64,000 nucleotides of DNA. It comes from Daejeonella sp. Its GTDB lineage: Bacteria; Bacteroidota; Bacteroidia; Sphingobacteriales; Sphingobacteriaceae. The notes beneath the pieces are model-generated. The model was not told the origin of the DNA and made no database searches. It worked only from the letters and a program-made list of their open reading frames with translations. The stretch covers positions 1 through 64,000 of the forward strand of contig NZ_JAFEIG010000017.1 in assembly GCF_017495225.1 (NCBI RefSeq). The letters are read 5' to 3'. Positions 7,112 through 16,029 of the stretch are shown piece by piece (the stretch's first letter is position 1; each line of letters begins with the position of its first letter). Position numbers and translations under genes: made by a program.

Positions 7112-9064
7112 TTAGTTAACCACAACTTCATCCGGCTTACAATAAACAGCGTTATTACTCTTAAATTCAGGAATAATCTCGTTTAACTTCTTGGCAAGAC
7201 CGATATGATCATCAAAGTCCATCAATTCTATCAATTCACTTATCATTCTTTCAACATAGAAAAAATGGAAATTGATAACTTTTGAGATTTTAATTTTGGA
7301 ATGATGTGTTGGAATAATATTTTCGCCTTTGTTTAGGAGTTCTTCATATAATTTCTCTCCTGGACGTAAACCAGTAAAAACAATATTAATGTCTTTTTCG
7401 GGTATTAATCCCGCTAAACGGATCATATTTATTGCCATATCAACTATTTTTACAGGTTCACCCATATCGAAAATGAAGATTTCTCCCCCTTTGCCCATGG
7501 CACATGCCTCCAATACCAGCTGAACTGCCTCGGGAATAGTCATGAAATAGCGAGTAATTTTAGGATGTGTAATAGTTACAGGTCCTCCATTTGCAATTTG
7601 TTCTTTAAAACGAGGTACAACAGAACCGTTTGACCCAAGCACATTTCCAAATCGGGTTGTAATAAAACGAGTTGGTACTTCTTTATTATTAGAAACTTCT
7701 TGGATTGACATTTCTCTAGCTTGATGGAAATTTAGTGATTGTATATACATTTCTGCTAAGCGCTTAGATGCACCCATTATATTAGTTGGATTGACCGCTT
7801 TATCAGTAGAAATCATGATAAATTTCTCTACCTTAAACTCTAAAGACATGTCAGCCAAGTTTTTTGTCCCGAGTACATTTGTTAAAATAGCCTCGCATGG
7901 ATGATCTTCCATCATTGAAACATGTTTATATGCAGCAGCATGAAAAACAACCTCAGGCTGATATACTGAAAACAAGGTCTTAATTCGTTTAGAATTTTGA
8001 ATATTGGCCATAAAAACCTTCGTTGGGGCATTGGGATAATTTTCCTCTAGCTCTAATTGCAATTCATGAAGAGGAGTTTCAGCTTGATCACATAGGATTA
8101 ATAATCCGGGATTATAGTTTATTAATTGACGAACCAGTTCCGAACCGATAGAGCCTGCAGCACCAGTAACTAATATTCGTTTCCCGGATAGCTCTCTGAA
8201 TATATTATCGCTTTTTAGAATAATTGGAGCTCTTTGCAATAAATCTTCAATATTTAGATTTTTTATTTGATTTAAACTCAAGGTTCCATTGATCCATTGA
8301 GTGGAATGAGGAACAGATAAAACACTAATTCCCAGAGCTATACACTCCTTTATTACCGAATTTTTACTTGTATTATTAAGTTCATTAGACATAATAACAA
8401 CTTTATCGATCACATGCTTCTGTTTAAGAAATGCTATTGTTTCGGAGGAATAAACCTGTATTTGCTCCAAGCTTTTATTAATTCTGTCGGGGTCATCATC
8501 AACAAAACCTATAACTTTATAATTCTTTTCTTGAGAAAGTTCAAATGCCTTTTTAATCAATAAAGCATTTTTATCCGAACCATAAATCAAAATATTTTCA
8601 TTTTCAGCCTTGTAATTTGTAGAATCTAGGCTTTTAATATAGGAAAATAGACTTTTTACAGTAATTCTTAAAAAAATGAGTAGCGAAGCAGAAATAAAAA
8701 AATCAACAATAATGATAGCTTCGAGCGACTCGAGATTAACGTTAAAAACGGGTATGAACAGCGCACTACTTACTAACCAGAAAATCAAACTACTGATAGA
8801 AACCGCTTTAAAAATTCGAATAATATCTTCGGTATTTGAATATCGAATTATGCCTGTATGAATTTTAATAAAAAGAAATACTAGAGTCCGTAAAACAATA
8901 AATGAAAGAAAGTAGAAAAGAAAACTACCTGTAAATAATTGCTGAATATTGAACTTTTGTATAATAAGATATGATAATACAAAAGCAATACTTAGAATAA
9001 TAAAATCTATTGAAAAAATCAGCCAACGCGAGGATGTTTTTTCTTTAAAAATGGAGTGTATCAT
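7112..9064 (-). CDS. CapD/WbpM-like nucleotide-sugar 4,6-dehydratase
   Basis: A 650-residue membrane-anchored NAD-dependent sugar-nucleotide dehydratase/epimerase of the polysaccharide biosynthesis protein family. Four or five transmembrane helices occupy about residues 12-135. A CoA-binding-like Rossmann domain follows (YGSDKNALLI near 165). The catalytic short-chain dehydrogenase domain has TGAAGSIGSE near residue 300, STDKAVNPTN and MGASKR near 435. Relatives convert UDP-GlcNAc to a 4-keto-6-deoxy sugar, the precursor of bacillosamine, QuiNAc or FucNAc. It is the most distal enzyme of the cluster and could feed the DegT aminotransferases and acetyltransferases there. The exact sugar cannot be told from sequence. 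Confidence 0.9.
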   Translation of the reverse strand: MIHSIFKEKTSSRWLIFSIDFIILSIAFVLSYLIIQKFNIQQLFTGSFLFYFLSFIVLRTLVFLFIKIHTGIIRYSNTEDIIRIFKAVSISSLIFWLVSSALFIPVFNVNLESLEAIIIVDFFISASLLIFLRITVKSLFSYIKSLDSTNYKAENENILIYGSDKNALLIKKAFELSQEKNYKVIGFVDDDPDRINKSLEQIQVYSSETIAFLKQKHVIDKVVIMSNELNNTSKNSVIKECIALGISVLSVPHSTQWINGTLSLNQIKNLNIEDLLQRAPIILKSDNIFRELSGKRILVTGAAGSIGSELVRQLINYNPGLLILCDQAETPLHELQLELEENYPNAPTKVFMANIQNSKRIKTLFSVYQPEVVFHAAAYKHVSMMEDHPCEAILTNVLGTKNLADMSLEFKVEKFIMISTDKAVNPTNIMGASKRLAEMYIQSLNFHQAREMSIQEVSNNKEVPTRFITTRFGNVLGSNGSVVPRFKEQIANGGPVTITHPKITRYFMTIPEAVQLVLEACAMGKGGEIFIFDMGEPVKIVDMAINMIRLAGLIPEKDINIVFTGLRPGEKLYEELLNKGENIIPTHHSKIKISKVINFHFFYVERMISELIELMDFDDHIGLAKKLNEIIPEFKSNNAVYCKPDEVVVN

Positions 9065-9211
9065 TTTGATAAAATGAGGTTTATAAATTCGGTATTAAGA
9101 GGGCTAAGAAATGCCTGAGTTTTGAATGAAGAAATACAAGGGAAGACTATCTGATCAAATTAATAACCTGAAAAAAGCTAAATTCTAAGAAAAAAGGGAA
9201 AAGCATTTTAA

Positions 9212-10279
9212 TTATGATTTTTTAAAAACTAAATCCATTTCATGCAACATGTTTATAGGGCATCTGTAGAGAGGAAAGAAATCAACTGAGTTGTCAGGGT
9301 CAATGTTTGCATCCAAAATCAATTTGAGATAATTTTCAGGATCTGAAATATATCGCCAAGTTTTATAATCATAATATATATCTGAAAATGAAGATTTAAA
9401 ATCAAAAAGAGAATCCTTTTTAAAACCTAAACCACCTCCCAAATTAAAATACTTAGTTCCTAATTGGCGACCAATCTGACTGATTTCATCTGTTAGAAAT
9501 TTAGAGGGCGAATACTTTAAATAAGCTGTTTTTGTTGCCGCTAAATGCGATTGAATAATAGTTTTTGTTAAAAGTATAATTCCACCACAAACAGCCTCCC
9601 CTTCATAATATACCATTATTAATTTACTGTGAAAGTCCATTGAATTAAGGAAGTTTTTAAAATACTCCTCATTGAACATATAATATTTACTAGCCCCTAC
9701 CCGTATCATATTTTCAGTATAAATTTCGGAGAACTCATTAATAGCCTTAGGGCTTTTAGACTCTTGAATATAAAAACCCATAGATTTCAATTTTCTAATA
9801 TGTTTTAATAGAGAGCTTTCATATCTTAATCTCTGTTCTTCAATGGATTGTTCAAGATTGATTACTACGCCATTACCATTATTATGAATGCCTTGTAAAG
9901 AATCCATCAAAGGCATCTGTTCCAAAAATGGATTTAAACGTGAAAAAATAGAGATAATTTGATTGTCTTTGAAATACTTCAAGAGTGCTTTTTTAAAATT
10001 CTCCTTCATGCTTGCCGGTATCTCAACAAATAATTTATTTGAGATGGGTCCGGTATAGCCATAAACTGAAGTCATGTCATAAAAATTAGTATTGGGAATA
10101 CTTCTTTTAAGCAATGGGAAGGCAATAAAATCGTTTTTTTCATAATAAACCAGTAAAACAGGAATTCCGTCTTTAGTTAAATTATGATATTCCCAAGTAT
10201 GATAAGAATCAAATTGTAAAGATTGTTGTACAATTTTTTTCCATTCCCTTTCTTGGTGGATATTAATTTCTTTAATCAT
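9212..10279 (-). CDS. FemAB/GNAT-fold acyl- or aminoacyl-transferase
   Basis: A 355-residue cytosolic protein resembling the FemAB/BioF2-like group: tandem GNAT folds, as in peptidoglycan bridge enzymes and exopolysaccharide-linked transferases. The LLKHIRKLKSMGF segment near residue 155 and YFNLGGGLGFKKDSLFDFKSSF near 280 are typical of the second domain. In polysaccharide loci such proteins are thought to transfer acyl or aminoacyl groups to sugars. It follows a RimJ-like acetyltransferase (54-nt gap) and precedes the CapD-like gene. The donor and acceptor are unknown. Confidence 0.7.
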   Translation of the reverse strand: MIKEINIHQEREWKKIVQQSLQFDSYHTWEYHNLTKDGIPVLLVYYEKNDFIAFPLLKRSIPNTNFYDMTSVYGYTGPISNKLFVEIPASMKENFKKALLKYFKDNQIISIFSRLNPFLEQMPLMDSLQGIHNNGNGVVINLEQSIEEQRLRYESSLLKHIRKLKSMGFYIQESKSPKAINEFSEIYTENMIRVGASKYYMFNEEYFKNFLNSMDFHSKLIMVYYEGEAVCGGIILLTKTIIQSHLAATKTAYLKYSPSKFLTDEISQIGRQLGTKYFNLGGGLGFKKDSLFDFKSSFSDIYYDYKTWRYISDPENYLKLILDANIDPDNSVDFFPLYRCPINMLHEMDLVFKKS

Positions 10280-10333
10280 AATAAAAATATATTTTAAAAT
10301 TCTAGATTGACTATTTTTTTTTCTGAAAAAGAG

Positions 10334-10867
10334 CTATTGAGGAACGCTTGGAAATTGCGTAGGAATCGTTTTATCTTGAAAAGCTGATACTTGGTCTTTA
10401 TGAAGAATCATTTTTAAAAAATCATTATTCATACCATTTTCAGAAAAACCAATCTTTTTATATAAAGCCTTTGCAGCGTAATTTTCTTTATGAACTTCAA
10501 GATTAATTGAATGTAATTCGAGATAAGTGAATCCAAAATTCAACATTAGACTTGTTGCCTGCTTACCGATACCCATACCCCAAAATGAAGGATCACCAAT
10601 AAACAAATGGAATTCAGCTGTATTTGACTGTACATTGGTAAGTTGAACATTTCCAATATATTGGCTGTTTTTTTTCAAACATATGGCAAATCGATGATCA
10701 TTGGGCTTTTTTAAAGCATTTCTAAGCCATTCAAGTTCTATTTTTTCGGTTATTATTTTATCGGGTTTAAAACCGGTATACTTCCAAATTATCGGGTTGT
10801 TTCTCCAATTAAATGAGATTTTAGCATCCGATAGATAAAGTTCTCTTAAGTAAATAGAATAATTCAT
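10334..10867 (-). CDS. GNAT N-acetyltransferase (RimJ/RimL-like)
   Basis: A 177-residue single-domain acetyl-CoA-dependent N-acetyltransferase. The family pattern is clear: YLRELYLSDAKISFNWRNNP at the start, FIGDPSFWGMGIGKQATSLML (acetyl-CoA pyrophosphate loop) near residue 90, and NLEVHKENYAAKALYKKIGF near 120. Within a polysaccharide cluster the likely substrate is an amino sugar nucleotide, but that is inference. Its start overlaps the preceding gene's stop by four bases (ATGA), so the two are translationally coupled. Confidence 0.85.
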   Translation of the reverse strand: MNYSIYLRELYLSDAKISFNWRNNPIIWKYTGFKPDKIITEKIELEWLRNALKKPNDHRFAICLKKNSQYIGNVQLTNVQSNTAEFHLFIGDPSFWGMGIGKQATSLMLNFGFTYLELHSINLEVHKENYAAKALYKKIGFSENGMNNDFLKMILHKDQVSAFQDKTIPTQFPSVPQ

Positions 10868-11835
10868 AGCATTTGTTTTAAATAGTTAATTATTCGTTCC
10901 ATATCTTCCTCATTATGTCGATGATCAATAGGCAATGGCACAAGATTTTGAGCTAGATAATTTTCAAACATCTTATCAGTAGTCCATTTAAACACATTTG
11001 GCCAATATATTGGTACAAATACCCTTCTGCTGATCAATTTTTTCTTGATATTTTCCTTATTTGTTAATAAAGGATAACATAATGGACCATTGATTGATGA
11101 ATTATCAATAGCCAATTGATTCTTGTCTGAAAGTGCATCATGAAGAATTTTAAAATTTCTATTTCTTGCTTCTCTACAAGACTCGTAATCAATACTTTTC
11201 AATAGGTATTCTGTTAAAAACGACATTCTTCGAATAGGCTTATTCGAAAGAATATCATTATTTGCTTTGAAACTGTCATAACCTTTTTCTATTGATTGAT
11301 CTATACTAATAAGCAGATGAGACATTCTTTCATATGAAATATCTCTTTCAAGTTTAGTAGCTATAAGTTCATTAGTTTGAAGATAGGCCCCATCAGGCAC
11401 ACCAAAAAATTTACGGCAGGAATAAAATGTATTGATTCCATGCAAGGGTTTAGAAAAAAAAGCTTGAGAATTATCTACAATCAAATCCATGCCCATCTTA
11501 GCTAAAGTATTAACTGTTAATTGTTTAACTCCAAAGTAATTGGTGTATAAAAAACAGTCGGTAGCTTCGATTTCAAAATCAACTATTGGATCTAAATTTC
11601 TATCTAACGTATAGAAATGATATTGTATGCCAAGTTTTCTGATTGGCTCCATTATCACTTCACATGTAAAATATGGGATATAAATACAGGAATAAGCGTT
11701 TACAATTAGGAGATATTCCAATGCATTTCTACCTGTATTTAATTTGACAAGGGAAGGATAATATTCTTCTAAAGCGGGTAATTGAAGATTTAGATAACCA
11801 CCAATAGCCTTTACTCTTCTGGAGTAGATTCTCAT
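10864..11835 (-). CDS. Divergent PLP-dependent aminotransferase-like protein
   Basis: A 323-residue protein with the outline of a fold-type I aminotransferase, but too divergent to assign to DegT/DnrJ with certainty. Visible are NTGRNALEYLL near residue 33 (substrate-side helix), VDNSQAFF with Asp121 as likely partner of the PLP nitrogen, and CRKFFGVPDGA with Lys142 as the probable Schiff-base lysine. C-terminal VPLPIDHRHNEEDMERIINYL resembles the end of sugar aminotransferases. It is coupled to the acetyltransferase gene by a 4-base overlap, so the pair may make and acetylate an amino sugar. No specific product is known. Confidence 0.65.
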   Translation of the reverse strand: MRIYSRRVKAIGGYLNLQLPALEEYYPSLVKLNTGRNALEYLLIVNAYSCIYIPYFTCEVIMEPIRKLGIQYHFYTLDRNLDPIVDFEIEATDCFLYTNYFGVKQLTVNTLAKMGMDLIVDNSQAFFSKPLHGINTFYSCRKFFGVPDGAYLQTNELIATKLERDISYERMSHLLISIDQSIEKGYDSFKANNDILSNKPIRRMSFLTEYLLKSIDYESCREARNRNFKILHDALSDKNQLAIDNSSINGPLCYPLLTNKENIKKKLISRRVFVPIYWPNVFKWTTDKMFENYLAQNLVPLPIDHRHNEEDMERIINYLKQML

Positions 11836-11901
11836 TAAGATTTTGGAATAAAATGATTAAAACCAAACAAGGATGTTTGTTAGAATTATATTTAGGGTCA
11901 A

Positions 11902-12705
11902 TTAACCTTGATCAGGCTGATACATACGCTTATTTAGTGGTTGATAATATTCATCAAGCGTAGCCGGTATCCTAGATTTATAACCTAATATTTGTCTTAA
12001 ATCATCATTTAGTGATTCACCAAACTCATAGCCCAAAGACCTAGGATAATCAAATTGCTGCTTAAACTGTGGTTTAGTAAAGCTAATAGTTAGCACTCTC
12101 CTATTTCCATCTGTATTATTTTTTCCCGCTGCATGCCACAAATTAGAATCAAACAGAACAATACTGCCCTTTTTAGCAATTGCACGATCAGCTTTTTCAT
12201 AAAAATATTTCTCGTTAGGTTTTGCGGCAATCAGGTGAGAACCAGAAAGCATAAATGTTGCTCCATTTTCTAAAGTAAAATCGTCTAGAAGTACCATCAT
12301 TTGCACCATGAATTTTTCATCCCCCATAAATGAGCGAACATCGCGATGAATATTTTGAACATATGGCCGATTATTCTTAGAGTTCATTACTCCTCCAAAT
12401 GCATTGACAATATAATTACCACCAAAAAAAGCCTTCATTTCTTGGTCACAATACATACGCTCAAGAAATTTTAATGCGAAATTATCTGGCTCAATCAAAT
12501 GATGTAAAGTACCTTCCATATTCTGACTAATGCCATTCTTTTTTTGAATTAATCGTCTTTTTTCGTAGGCATCATCAAGCGAATCATTAATTTGATTTAC
12601 GAATTCAGGTTCTAATGCATTTTCATAGGTAAGCCACCCAAATTGATCGAGTAGGTCTATTGCATTTTCTGCAGAAATTTCAGAATAGTTAAATTTATTT
12701 TCCAT
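11902..12705 (-). CDS. Phytanoyl-CoA dioxygenase (PhyH) family protein
   Basis: A 267-residue Fe(II)/2-oxoglutarate-dependent oxygenase of the PhyH family. Iron ligands are seen as HRD in NIHRDVRSF near residue 120 and a distal His in LWHAAGKN near 195, with Arg in NRRVLTISF to bind 2-oxoglutarate. Family members hydroxylate small molecules, lipids or, in some clusters, sugars. It sits between a glycosyltransferase and the aminotransferase-like gene, suggesting a modification of the polymer or its precursor. The substrate is not predictable. Confidence 0.85.
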   Translation of the reverse strand: MENKFNYSEISAENAIDLLDQFGWLTYENALEPEFVNQINDSLDDAYEKRRLIQKKNGISQNMEGTLHHLIEPDNFALKFLERMYCDQEMKAFFGGNYIVNAFGGVMNSKNNRPYVQNIHRDVRSFMGDEKFMVQMMVLLDDFTLENGATFMLSGSHLIAAKPNEKYFYEKADRAIAKKGSIVLFDSNLWHAAGKNNTDGNRRVLTISFTKPQFKQQFDYPRSLGYEFGESLNDDLRQILGYKSRIPATLDEYYQPLNKRMYQPDQG

Positions 12706-12838
12706 ATCGCATAATTAATTTTAAATAAATATTGTTTCGAATTATATATAAAAAAGATCTTTTAAATAAAGATGTTAAGGGAAATCCTCGATACTAATTC
12801 TACCTTAAGAGAATCTTACAATAAATTACCAACTTGAT

Positions 12839-13987
12839 TTACGCCTCAAGAATTTCAAGCATCTGTTTATTTACCTTATTTACATCGAACTTTTTCCTAG
12901 CATATTCTCTACCATTTTTACCAAAAAGTAAGGTATCAGAGGGGTTTTGTATAAAGTGATGAATTTTATCTGTCAATGCCTTTACATTTTTAATTGGCAC
13001 AAGAAATCCGGTTTGAGAATTTTCAGAAAGATCCACTGTTTCCTTACAACCAACTGAATCACAAGTAATTATTGCTCTGCCCATAGCCATTCCTTCAAGC
13101 AAACATCTGGGGATACCTTCACCATAATAAGAAGGAAGAACAAGAACGGATGATTCTTTAATATGCGGTCTAACATCACTAACTTCACCTAAATAGTCGA
13201 TAATTTCACCAGAAATAATGTTTTTATATAAATCTGGATCGATAGAATCAATATTTGGGTCATATGGACCAATTAATTTAAATTTAACATGAGGAAAACA
13301 TGATTTAACTCGTTCTGCGGCCTCAAAATATTCACGAATCCCTTTAGCATTAATTAATCTAGAAATCATTAAGAAAACAATATTTTTAGGATTAGGTTTT
13401 GAAAACACATAATGTGAAAGATCCACACCTGAGCCATTAACAACATGAGCCTTAACACTTTGATCAATAATACCTTGGTTAATTAAGGTCTGAAAATCAT
13501 CCTTATTTTGAAGAATAAGCTCAACATTTCCATTTAGTTTAAGACTAAATTTCAACATGCCCCTTACCATTTGTTTGATTAACGGTGTTTTATCATTTCC
13601 ACTCATGAAGTTATAACCTAGTCCCGTTAACATTGGAACAATATGTTTCACCCGACAAATTTTTGCTATTAATGATCCATAAATAACGGGTTTGAGCGTA
13701 TATGGGAAAAAGGTATCTGGTTTAGATTGTCTAATGACTTGAAACAATCTCAACATGTATTTGATATCCGAGAAAATAGACACATTACTTCCATCAAGTT
13801 CGTTTTCATAAACTTCGATACCCATATTTAGTAATTTATTTTTTACCTCATCAAGATAAATTTTCGGAGTAAAAACAGCCACTTCATTATTTTGCAATAA
13901 TGCTTCCATGAGTTTACCTCTAAAACCAAGAAGTGTACGATAAGAATCGCAGGCAATCAGAATTTTTTTTCTTTTTAGCTTAATCAT
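12839..13987 (-). CDS. GT4 family glycosyltransferase
   Basis: A 382-residue retaining glycosyltransferase with two Rossmann domains. The N-terminal domain begins KKILIACDSYRTLLGFRGKLMEALL. The C-terminal donor domain includes VNGSGVDL near residue 185, VFLMISRLINAKGIREYFEAA near 205, and the EGIPRCLLEGMAMGR ExxxxxxxE motif near 290. It resembles capsule and O-antigen transferases such as WbnK/EpsD-like proteins. It adds a sugar to the lipid-linked repeat unit at the inner face of the cytoplasmic membrane. It is separated from the upstream pectate lyase by a terminator, so it may have a separate promoter. Confidence 0.88.
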   Translation of the reverse strand: MIKLKRKKILIACDSYRTLLGFRGKLMEALLQNNEVAVFTPKIYLDEVKNKLLNMGIEVYENELDGSNVSIFSDIKYMLRLFQVIRQSKPDTFFPYTLKPVIYGSLIAKICRVKHIVPMLTGLGYNFMSGNDKTPLIKQMVRGMLKFSLKLNGNVELILQNKDDFQTLINQGIIDQSVKAHVVNGSGVDLSHYVFSKPNPKNIVFLMISRLINAKGIREYFEAAERVKSCFPHVKFKLIGPYDPNIDSIDPDLYKNIISGEIIDYLGEVSDVRPHIKESSVLVLPSYYGEGIPRCLLEGMAMGRAIITCDSVGCKETVDLSENSQTGFLVPIKNVKALTDKIHHFIQNPSDTLLFGKNGREYARKKFDVNKVNKQMLEILEA

Positions 13988-14132
13988 AAAATAAAGAATT
14001 TGCTTTTAGCAACTGTGATATGAATAATGACCTGGAAATAGGTCTAAGAATTCGAAGAATTGAAGGTGTCTTCTGCTTTAGTGCAGAATGAGAATTGAAA
14101 ACGAATGCAATTAATGCTTGAAATAGCATAAA

Positions 14133-14170
14133 AACCAAGCCTTGCATTTAGTAGAATGCAAGGCTTGGTT
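14133..14170 (-). terminator. Terminator after the pectate lyase gene
   Basis: A perfect 16-bp stem (14133-14148 with 14155-14170) with a 6-nt loop is followed on the minus strand by TTTTATGC. It lies about 40 nt past the stop codon and breaks the otherwise continuous polysaccharide operon. Confidence 0.85.
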
Positions 14171-14208
14171 CAAAGAATCCTGATTTAACAGGTTAAAAGT
14201 GAAAATTA

Positions 14209-15597
14209 TTAATATTTAGGACCAGCTTCAGCCAATACTTTTGCGGCAACATCTGCAGCAGGAATAAGCACTGATTGATATTCGTAAGGAGGTATCCAAT
14301 TAGAAGCGGCAGTTGATATTTTATTTGTGCCTGAATTTTTATAAAAATTAGTTGATGCCCCACTCACATATCCTGGCTTAGCATTGTATTCAGTATAAAT
14401 TGGATTGGCCTGATTTTCAAAATAATTATTATCAGTACGAACAGTGGCACCCATGGTTACACCAACAGTATATCCACTTCCATTATAAAAATAATTGTTA
14501 AATACGTGCATAAAACCAAATCTTGTACTAGGCTGTCTTTCAGAGATATTATAGAAATAATTACCGTATAAGGTTACTTTTAGAAAGCCAATATCAGTAG
14601 TTTGTAAATCGCCACTTCCAATTAACAATGCGATATTAGAATCATGGAATTTATTATTTGAGATTGTTACATAACTAGAACGATCAGTAACTTCCAATAG
14701 TTCATCGTAATAATCCCATCCATTATTTCTGTCTTGCCAAATTTCACAATGATCTACCCAGATATGATGACTAGTTTCTTTAATTGTGATACCATCGCCA
14801 CCAACAACTTTATTAATCTTCAAATTTTTAATGATGATGTTATTTACGCGATAAAGTGCAAGTCCCACTCCATTTAAAGTAGCTCCATTTACACCAATTA
14901 TGGTTTTATTAGACAGCACATCAATCATACCAGTACTAGTAAAATTACCTGAAACCATAATAATTAGGGGCGATGTAGATTTTGCTGCGGCTTTAAAATC
15001 TGCCAGATTTGTAACAGTTACGGTTTGCCCCCCTTGTCCACCAGTAGTAGATCCATCCACCATAGCATAACCAATTGGTTTATCACTAGAAATTGGAGTT
15101 GTTGTAATAGGAACTGTTGTAATTGGATCTGTTATGGGACTTATTACGCCACTTACATTACCAATTGTGAAGGTATATCTACGTCCATTTTTACGAGGGT
15201 CAGTATTATCTGAGGAAGAAAAATATAGGCTATTACCCCAATGACTAAATCGACCTTTACCATACAGTCTAATATCTTTATGAGAAGTATGTGCTGGACC
15301 AAGCTCTTTACCATTCTCATATAATTTGAGGGTTGAACTTGTAGGTGAACTTTCTGAATCTCCCGGAATAATAAACTTACGTTCAAGATAGTAGGCAAAA
15401 CCAGAATCTTTTACAATCGTTCTTTTGTCTAATGTACCCTGCTCAAAGGTTGAACTAGTTGGAGCTGTGGTAGAGGCAAATGTATCAATGGAATTACTAG
15501 GGAGTAATTGATTATCCTTTTTGCATTGAGCGAAAAAAATAATGGTTAATAATAGAGCTGTCACAAAGCCTGTTGTTTTAAATCTGTTCTCTTTCAT
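14209..15597 (-). CDS. Lipoprotein pectate lyase (PL1 family)
   Basis: A 462-residue secreted lyase that would cleave alpha-1,4-galacturonan by beta-elimination. The signal peptide ends in FFAQC, with Cys25 as lipid-attachment site, so it is probably an outer-membrane lipoprotein. After a low-complexity Ser/Thr linker and a beta-rich stretch (about 60-150), the PL1 parallel beta-helix shows HHIWVDHCEIW and DELLEVTDRSSYVTISNN (calcium-binding acids) and ERQPSTRFGFMHVFNNYF with the catalytic Arg region. It sits directly downstream of a UDP-glucuronate 4-epimerase gene but has a 432-nt leader and its own terminator. It may act on the cell's own GalA-containing polymer or on plant pectin. Confidence 0.9.
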   Translation of the reverse strand: MKENRFKTTGFVTALLLTIIFFAQCKKDNQLLPSNSIDTFASTTAPTSSTFEQGTLDKRTIVKDSGFAYYLERKFIIPGDSESSPTSSTLKLYENGKELGPAHTSHKDIRLYGKGRFSHWGNSLYFSSSDNTDPRKNGRRYTFTIGNVSGVISPITDPITTVPITTTPISSDKPIGYAMVDGSTTGGQGGQTVTVTNLADFKAAAKSTSPLIIMVSGNFTSTGMIDVLSNKTIIGVNGATLNGVGLALYRVNNIIIKNLKINKVVGGDGITIKETSHHIWVDHCEIWQDRNNGWDYYDELLEVTDRSSYVTISNNKFHDSNIALLIGSGDLQTTDIGFLKVTLYGNYFYNISERQPSTRFGFMHVFNNYFYNGSGYTVGVTMGATVRTDNNYFENQANPIYTEYNAKPGYVSGASTNFYKNSGTNKISTAASNWIPPYEYQSVLIPAADVAAKVLAEAGPKY

Positions 15598-16029
15598 AAT
15601 TATTTATTTTTTTGAATATTACCAGCTTAAACGCAAGCGAAAAAGCATTCAATACAGCCAAAAAAATTGGAATTATGAGCTATTTTATTAAGTCGAACAG
15701 TTTATTTTTAAAATTCTACTTTTTTTTAAACAATTGATTTTTAGTACAGTGAAATAATAATTTAATAAATAATTATAAAAATAATTAGTGGTTATAAAAT
15801 CCAGAATTAATGAAAAAAGAATAATTAATCAGAAAATGAATTATTCTCAAAAAACCTTCATTTTTTTTTGTTTTTTATTAAAAAAAATACAAATCGTAAT
15901 ATATTTTATATCAAAACCTATGATTACTTGCTATAAATGTCATTTTAAAGCAATAATAGTGTCATAAAATAGTAATTTAATGCATAGAAAAATCTAAGAA
16001 TTGAAAAACTATGATTTTCATCAATAAAA
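15598..16029. other. 432-nt very AT-rich gap before the pectate lyase gene
   Basis: No gene or RNA is recognised. It contains homopolymeric A and T runs (around 15861-15890) and no confident TAnnTTTG promoter, although near-matches occur. The length is unusual within this tightly packed cluster and suggests independent regulation of the lyase. Confidence 0.5.

Noticed and set aside
15025..15398. Small frames inside the pectate lyase gene on both strands
   Set aside because: They are shadows of the lyase frame without start context or recognisable products.
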